DNA from: Paenibacillus sp.
GTDB taxonomy: Bacteria > Bacillota > Bacilli > Paenibacillales > Paenibacillaceae
Assembly (NCBI GenBank): GCA_029256665.1
Contig: JAQSXN010000094.1
Coordinates: 1-9,938 of the forward strand
Length of the DNA: 9,938 nt
Direction: 5' to 3'
Part shown: positions 5,250 through 9,938 of the stretch, piece by piece
How positions within the stretch are numbered: the first letter of the stretch is position 1
Layout: each line of letters opens with the position of its first letter
Made by a program: the position numbers and the translations under genes
The notes under the pieces: generated by a model
What the model was told of the DNA's origin: nothing
The model's input: the letters and a program-made list of their open reading frames with translations, nothing else
Database searches by the model: none

Positions 5250-7639
5250 GAAATTGGAGTACCCGCCTTCTCTACTGTTCCTGCCGGCAGGATCGCGTGC
5301 TTGAGAACCTCGTCCATATGCCCCACCGGCACAAAAGTCATATCCTGTTTGATGCTTTCCGGAATATCCTTTAAATCCCGTTCATTATCCTTCGGCAGCA
5401 ACACCGTGCGAATGCCTGCGCGGTGTGCCGCCAGCGACTTCTCCTTTAATCCGCCGATCGGCAGCACGCGGCCCCGCAGCGTGATCTCACCGGTCATGGC
5501 AACCTCGCGGGAGACGTAACGATTGGTAAGCGCGGAGATGAGCGCCGTCGCGATCGTAATGCCCGCGGACGGACCGTCCTTCGGGATCGCTCCTTCCGGA
5601 ATGTGGATATGGATATCGTTCTTCTCATGGAAGGACGGATCGATCGACAGCTCGGCCGCCTTGGAGCGCGTATAGCTGAACGCCGCCTGCGCGGATTCCT
5701 TCATGACGTCTCCGAGCTTGCCCGTCAGCGTCAGCTTGCCGCTGCCCGGCATCACCGTCACCTCGATGACGAGCGTATCGCCGCCGACCTCGGTCCAAGC
5801 GAGTCCCGTCACGGCGCCGATTTGATTCTCGCTCTCGGCGAGGCCATACCTGAATTTTGGCGGTCCTATCCATTCCTTCACGAGTTCCGGATCCACCTTG
5901 AGCGATGGGGAAGGAACTGCGTCCCCTTCGTCCGGCTGGGCGGTCTTGCGCGCGGACACAAAATGTTTGGCGGCCTTGCGGCACACGGCGGCGATCTGCT
6001 GCTCCAAATTGCGGACGCCCGACTCCCGCGTGTACTCGCGAATCAAGAGGCGCAGCGCCTCGTCCGTGAGCTCAAGCTGGTTCTCTCCGAGTCCGTGCTC
6101 GCGCTTTTGCTTGGGCAGCAAGTACCGGACGCCGATTTGCTCCTTCTCCAGCTCCGTGTAACCGGGAATATAAAGCACTTCCATGCGGTCCAGCAGCGGG
6201 CGCGGAATGTTGTGGAGCGCATTGGCCGTCGTAACGAACATGACGCTCGATAGATCGAAAGGCACCTCGATGTAATGATCGCTGAACGTGTTGTTTTGTT
6301 CGGGATCCAGCACCTCGAGCAGAGCGGAAGAGGGGTCGCCCCTGAAGTCGGACGCCATCTTGTCGATCTCGTCGAGCAAGAACACCGGATTGAGGCTGCC
6401 CGCCGTTTTCATGCCTTGCATGATGCGACCCGGCATTGCGCCCACGTACGTTCTGCGATGTCCCCGAATCTCGGCTTCGTCGCGGACGCCGCCAAGCGAG
6501 ATTCGCACGAACTTGCGGTCCAGCGATTTCGCGATGGATCTGGCCAGCGACGTCTTGCCCACGCCGGGAGGTCCCACCAGGCAAAGAATCGGCCCCTTCA
6601 TTTTGCCCACGAGCTGTTGCACCGCCAGATACTCCAATACGCGCTCCTTCGGCTTCTCCAGGCCGTAGTGATCGTCGTTCAGTATTTCTTCGGCCTTGTC
6701 GATGCTGAGATCGTCTTCCGTTCTTTTGCTCCATGGCAACGCGAGTAACCAATCGATATAATTGCGGATAACGCCGCCCTCGGCCGAGGATGGCGGCATC
6801 TTCTCGAGACGTTCGATTTCCTTCGTGACCTTCTCCTTCACCGTATCCGGAACGCCGGCCTCGTCAAGCTGACCTCTCAGCTCGTCGGCTTCGCCCGCCC
6901 GTCCTTCCTTCTCGCCAAGCTCCTTCTGGATCGCCTTCATCTGCTCGCGCAAATAATATTCCTTCTGCGTTTTCTCCATCTGCTTCTTGACGCGCTGGTT
7001 GATCTGTCGCTCCAGCTCCAGCACTTCGCGTTCGTTGTTCAGCAGATCAAGCAGCTTCTCCAGCCGCGCCCCCACCTCGATCGTCTCCAAGATGTCCTGT
7101 TTGTCTTTGATCTTGAGGGACAAGTGGCTCGTTATGACATCCGCGAGACGCCCGGGATCGTCGATGTCCGAAACCGCGGCGTAAGTCTCGGGGGTCACCT
7201 TCTTCGATAATGAGATATAATGTTCGAACTGACTTAGGACGGAGCGCATAAGAGCGTCCACTTCCGGATCGTCCGTCTCCTCTTCCGGCAGTTCCTTCAC
7301 CATGACTTCGTAGAATTCCTCGTTCGCCACGTAGCTTTGCACCTCCGCGCGAACAACCCCCTCTACCAATACGCGAATCGTTCCGTTCGGGAGCTTGAGC
7401 ATCTGCCTGACCTTCGCGATCGTACCTACTTTGTAGATATCTTCTTGAGTCGGCTCCTCGATATTGACCTCCGATTGCGAGCACAACAGTATCATGTGGT
7501 CATCGACCATTGCCCGCTCCAGCGCGCGGACGGATTTATCCCTGCCCACATCAAGGTGGAGCACCATGCTGGGATAGACAAGAAGTCCTCTTAGCGGAAG
7601 CAAGGGCAGCCGGCGACCTTTCGACTTGCTTGGTCCCAT
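5246..7639 (-). CDS. lonA: ATP-dependent serine protease Lon (LonA)
   Basis: Lon is a cytosolic hexameric AAA+ protease that unfolds and degrades misfolded and regulatory proteins. The 797-residue protein has the full LonA layout: an N-terminal substrate-binding domain (about 1-205), a helical linker with the conserved [20 protein letters not shown] stretch (223-242), the AAA+ module and the peptidase domain. Walker A is GPPGVGKT (356-363), Walker B VFLLDEID (419-426), and the sensor-1 asparagine lies in TTAN (N473). The proteolytic dyad is S691 in KDGPSAG and K734 in GGLKEK, with the usual 43-residue spacing. A short insert rich in Pro, Asp and Ser (568-580) lies between the AAA+ module and the protease domain. 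The ATG at 7639 has GGAGGT 6 nt upstream. It starts 38 bp after lonB and overlaps ysxC by four bases, so lonB-lonA-ysxC is likely an operon. No CtsR-type heat-shock site was noticed. Confidence 0.98.
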   Translation of the reverse strand: MGPSKSKGRRLPLLPLRGLLVYPSMVLHLDVGRDKSVRALERAMVDDHMILLCSQSEVNIEEPTQEDIYKVGTIAKVRQMLKLPNGTIRVLVEGVVRAEVQSYVANEEFYEVMVKELPEEETDDPEVDALMRSVLSQFEHYISLSKKVTPETYAAVSDIDDPGRLADVITSHLSLKIKDKQDILETIEVGARLEKLLDLLNNEREVLELERQINQRVKKQMEKTQKEYYLREQMKAIQKELGEKEGRAGEADELRGQLDEAGVPDTVKEKVTKEIERLEKMPPSSAEGGVIRNYIDWLLALPWSKRTEDDLSIDKAEEILNDDHYGLEKPKERVLEYLAVQQLVGKMKGPILCLVGPPGVGKTSLARSIAKSLDRKFVRISLGGVRDEAEIRGHRRTYVGAMPGRIMQGMKTAGSLNPVFLLDEIDKMASDFRGDPSSALLEVLDPEQNNTFSDHYIEVPFDLSSVMFVTTANALHNIPRPLLDRMEVLYIPGYTELEKEQIGVRYLLPKQKREHGLGENQLELTDEALRLLIREYTRESGVRNLEQQIAAVCRKAAKHFVSARKTAQPDEGDAVPSPSLKVDPELVKEWIGPPKFRYGLAESENQIGAVTGLAWTEVGGDTLVIEVTVMPGSGKLTLTGKLGDVMKESAQAAFSYTRSKAAELSIDPSFHEKNDIHIHIPEGAIPKDGPSAGITIATALISALTNRYVSREVAMTGEITLRGRVLPIGGLKEKSLAAHRAGIRTVLLPKDNERDLKDIPESIKQDMTFVPVGHMDEVLKHAILPAGTVEKAGTPIS

Positions 7640-7677
7640 ACCTGCACCTCCAATTTCTTAAGCTCTACCTTATTTTA

Positions 7678-9381
7678 TCATTCAGCGGAATCCGCCTGCA
7701 AATAAGGGACGCCCGTCGGCATAAATAATTCGTTCAGGGCAGGCGCTTCCTTCTCTTCGCGAACCGGCTCCATATCCGGGAATACGTGTCGGAACACTTC
7801 TTCGACGCGGTCTACCGGTATCACCTTGAGTCCGTTCAGATCGGCAAAAATCGCCTGCCAGTTTTCCTTGGGAATGATCACCTGTACGGCTCCGGCCTGA
7901 AAGGCCGCCTCTACCTTGGCAAGCACGCCGCCAACCGGCTTCACGTTGCCGTGGATGCCGACCTCCCCCGTCATGGCCAGCTTGTTGTCGATCGGAAGGC
8001 CGCGGATTGCCGAAGTAATCGCCGTCGCCATGGCAATGCCCGCGGAAGGCCCGTCGATCGGCGTGCCGCCCGGGAAGTTGATATGCAGGTCGAAGTTCTG
8101 CGGATTAAGGCCCGTTCTTCGCAGAACCGTCAGCACGTTCTCCACGGAGCCCTTCGCCATGCTTTTTCTTCTCAGCGTGCGCGAGCCGCCGCCAAGCTCC
8201 TCCTCGTCGACGACGCCGGTAATGGTAAACGTGCCTTTGCCCTTCGCGGCGGGGATAGCGCTCACCTCGATCTCCAGCAGCGTGCCCATGTTAGGTCCAT
8301 AGACGGCCAGCCCGTTCACAAACCCGATCTGAGGCTGGCTTGGCACTTTACGATCCGGACGCGGCGGTATTTGGCTGCTGTTGACAACCCATTCGATATC
8401 GCCCGCCGTAATGGCGTCCCGTTTCTCGGATAATGCCACGCCCGCGGCCAACTGGATGACATTGACGGCTTCGCGGCCGTTCGTGGCATAACGTTTTACG
8501 ACGTCGATCGCTTCCGGACAAGGCGCGAACCCGATCTTTTTGACCGCGTTCTCCGCTACTAGCGCAATTTCGTCCGCGAGCAGCGGCCTGAAATAAACCT
8601 CCATGCAGCGCGAACGGATCGCCGGCGGGATCTCCTGGGGCGACCGGGTCGTCGCGCCGACTAGGCGAAAGTCCGCCGGCAAGCCGTTCTGGAAGATATC
8701 GTGTATGTAGAGCGGAATGTTGGCATCCTCCGAATGGTAATACGCGCTCTCGAGAAACACCTTCCGGTCTTCCAGCACCTTTAACAATTTATTCATCTGC
8801 ACGGGATGCAATTCCCCGATTTCATCGATGAACAATATTCCGCCATGCGCTTTCGTCACGGCGCCGGGCTTAGGCTGCGGAATACCCGCTACCCCCATCG
8901 CTCCCGCACCTTGATAGATGGGATCATGGACGGAGCCGATCAGCGGATCCGCGATGCCGCGTTCGTCGAATCTCGCGGTCGTGGCGTCGATCTCCGTAAA
9001 TTTGGCTTCGGGCAGAAACGGCGAGGACGGATTTTTTTTCGCTTCCTCGAGCACGACGCGCGCCGCGGCCGTCTTGCCGACGCCCGGAGGTCCGTAAATG
9101 ATGACATGCTGGGGATTGGCGCTGCACAGCGCCGCCTTGAGCGCGCGCAAACCGTCCCGTTGGCCGACAATATCGTCCATCGTTTGAGGACGCGTTTTCT
9201 CCGCCAGCGGTTTGGTGAGCGAAACGGAACGCAGCTTTCTCAGCTTATCCATTTCCTTTTTCGACTCCCTATCGACCGCCGAGCGGTTCGTCTTCTGGTT
9301 GCGCAGCAGATTCCAGAAGTACAACCCGATTACCACGGCAAAAAAAACTTGAATCAGCATTAATACCAAACTTAAACTCAT
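7678..9381 (-). CDS. lonB: Membrane-anchored Lon-like protease LonB
   Basis: LonB is an ATP-dependent serine protease of the Lon family; in B. subtilis it is made in the forespore and localises to its membrane. The 567-residue protein (B. subtilis LonB is of similar size) starts with one membrane anchor at about residues 3-24, followed by a basic stretch, and lacks the large N-terminal domain of LonA. Walker A is GPPGVGKT (97-104) and Walker B ILFIDE (182-187). The catalytic serine is S446 in IDGPSAG and the lysine K489 in GGVLAK, 43 residues apart as in LonA. The AAA+ module resembles RuvB/MCM-like helicase AAA domains (GILFIDEIGELHP). The ATG at 9381 is preceded by AAAGGAG at 12 nt, a rather long spacing. 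An ispG terminator lies upstream, so it should have its own promoter; a sigma-F-like element is described at 9420-9449. Confidence 0.96.
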   Translation of the reverse strand: MSLSLVLMLIQVFFAVVIGLYFWNLLRNQKTNRSAVDRESKKEMDKLRKLRSVSLTKPLAEKTRPQTMDDIVGQRDGLRALKAALCSANPQHVIIYGPPGVGKTAAARVVLEEAKKNPSSPFLPEAKFTEIDATTARFDERGIADPLIGSVHDPIYQGAGAMGVAGIPQPKPGAVTKAHGGILFIDEIGELHPVQMNKLLKVLEDRKVFLESAYYHSEDANIPLYIHDIFQNGLPADFRLVGATTRSPQEIPPAIRSRCMEVYFRPLLADEIALVAENAVKKIGFAPCPEAIDVVKRYATNGREAVNVIQLAAGVALSEKRDAITAGDIEWVVNSSQIPPRPDRKVPSQPQIGFVNGLAVYGPNMGTLLEIEVSAIPAAKGKGTFTITGVVDEEELGGGSRTLRRKSMAKGSVENVLTVLRRTGLNPQNFDLHINFPGGTPIDGPSAGIAMATAITSAIRGLPIDNKLAMTGEVGIHGNVKPVGGVLAKVEAAFQAGAVQVIIPKENWQAIFADLNGLKVIPVDRVEEVFRHVFPDMEPVREEKEAPALNELFMPTGVPYLQADSAE

Positions 9382-9419
9382 TATCGATTCCCGCTCCTTT
9401 CATACCAACCGTATTCTGT

Positions 9420-9449
9420 CAGTATTGCCGCTTGGAAACAGGAATAATC
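9420..9449 (-). promoter_or_regulatory. Candidate sigma-F (forespore) promoter of lonB
   Basis: On the minus strand GGCAATACTG (9429-9420) matches every fixed position of the B. subtilis sigma-F -10 consensus GGNNANANTR. The sequence 15 bp upstream, GATTA (9449-9445), matches GYATA at three of five positions. The element sits between the ispG terminator and lonB, about 40 bp before the start codon. B. subtilis lonB is known to be sigma-F dependent, which supports the call; the weak -35 lowers it. Confidence 0.4.
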
Positions 9450-9462
9450 GCTTGCCGACCAT

Positions 9463-9511
9463 AAAAAAGAAGAGGTCCCCGCAGTCCGGGACTGCAACTT
9501 GGAACCTCTTC
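9463..9511 (-). terminator. Rho-independent terminator of ispG
   Basis: Ten bases after the ispG stop the minus strand folds into a long hairpin. The outer stem is GAAGAGGTTCC with GGGACCTCTTC (8 bp plus a GU and two GC pairs), and an inner stem GCAGTC/GACTGC stacks above it. A CTTTTTT-side run of six U residues follows (9468-9463). This isolates lonB from ispG transcription. Confidence 0.88.
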
Positions 9512-9521
9512 CCTCCCAAAT

Positions 9522-9938
9522 CTAGGCGTGGGCGTGATTTTTGCGGCCCGGAATCTCGCCGGTCGCCTCGTAGACGCTCACGATCGTATCGATTTCTTTC
9601 TTCAGCTCGTTCAGCAGCTCGGCTTCCGGAACCTTGCGAATCATCTCTCCATAACGGAACAACATACCTTCGCCGCGAGCGCCCGCGATGCCGATATCCG
9701 CCTCGCGAGCCTCTCCCGGACCGTTAACCGCGCAGCCGAGCACGGAAACTTTAATCGGCACTTTAATTTTGGAAATGTAGTCTTCCACCTCGTTGGCGAT
9801 GGAGAACAAGTCGATGTCGAGCCTGCCGCAAGTCGGACAAGAGACCAGAGTAGCCGCGTTGGTAATCAGGCCAAACGTCTTAAGCAGCTCGCGCGCCACC
9901 TTCACTTCTTCTACCGGATCGGCGCTGAGGCTAATCCG
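9522..9938 (-). CDS. ispG: (E)-4-hydroxy-3-methylbut-2-enyl-diphosphate synthase, C-terminal part (5' end beyond the window)
   Basis: The 138 C-terminal residues belong to IspG (GcpE), the iron-sulfur enzyme that converts methylerythritol cyclodiphosphate to HMBPP in the MEP isoprenoid pathway. The visible part is the [4Fe-4S] domain. It has the cysteine pair in SCPTCGR, the third cysteine in [12 protein letters not shown] and the conserved glutamate of NGPGEA. The sequence continues through [18 protein letters not shown], as in bacterial IspG. The frame is open to the window edge, so the apparent GTG at 9905 is an internal valine codon and not a start. The TIM-barrel part is outside the window. 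A strong terminator follows directly. Confidence 0.95.
   Translation of the reverse strand, partial: RISLSADPVEEVKVARELLKTFGLITNAATLVSCPTCGRLDIDLFSIANEVEDYISKIKVPIKVSVLGCAVNGPGEAREADIGIAGARGEGMLFRYGEMIRKVPEAELLNELKKEIDTIVSVYEATGEIPGRKNHAHA

Noticed and set aside
5603..6253. Long plus-strand open frames within lonA, lonB and hemA (for example 216 codons here and 215 codons at 7786-8433)
   Set aside because: They mirror GC-rich coding regions with clear protein families on the other strand, lack ribosome binding sites and give arginine-rich, family-less proteins.
1..9938. Mobile elements, CRISPR arrays, toxin-antitoxin or phage-defence genes
   Set aside because: No transposase, direct-repeat array, integrase or defence-type domain is visible on either strand; all sizeable genes are housekeeping or the single unknown.

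Overview
The window is a chromosomal housekeeping segment of a spore-forming, moderately GC-rich member of the Bacillales. Paenibacillaceae (Paenibacillus or Cohnella type) is the best guess from the protein sequences and gene order. This rests on recognising protein families and synteny, not on a database search. Every convincing gene is on the minus strand, so transcription runs from high to low coordinates. I see no mobile elements, CRISPR arrays, tRNAs, rRNAs or phage genes.

Layout in the direction of transcription: (1) the 3' end of ispG (MEP isoprenoid pathway), closed by a strong terminator; (2) lonB, encoding the membrane-anchored Lon-like protease, then lonA, encoding the classical ATP-dependent Lon protease, then ysxC, encoding a ribosome-assembly GTPase. 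The lonA stop overlaps the ysxC start as ATGA, which indicates coupling; (3) a 196-codon gene of unknown function with its own RBS, a -10 box and a strong terminator; (4) a long AT-rich intergenic region carrying the apparent leader of speD, then speD (S-adenosylmethionine decarboxylase, polyamine synthesis), closed by a 12-bp hairpin terminator; (5) an intergenic region with an extended -10 promoter that starts a tetrapyrrole operon: hemA (glutamyl-tRNA reductase), hemX (membrane protein of the CcsA/HemX type), and the 5' part of a precorrin-2 dehydrogenase gene that runs off the low-coordinate edge.

Together the genes cover protein quality control (LonA/LonB), 50S ribosome assembly (YsxC), polyamine synthesis (SpeD) and the entry to heme and siroheme synthesis (HemA, HemX, precorrin-2 dehydrogenase). 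The order lonB-lonA-ysxC...hemA-hemX matches the conserved B. subtilis cluster. Here it is interrupted by the unknown gene plus speD, followed by a siroheme-branch gene, and preceded by ispG instead of clpX.

I found no clear new multi-gene system. The best leads are a possible structured, switch-like 5' leader of speD, the uncharacterised gene between ysxC and speD, and a sigma-F-like -10 element upstream of lonB.
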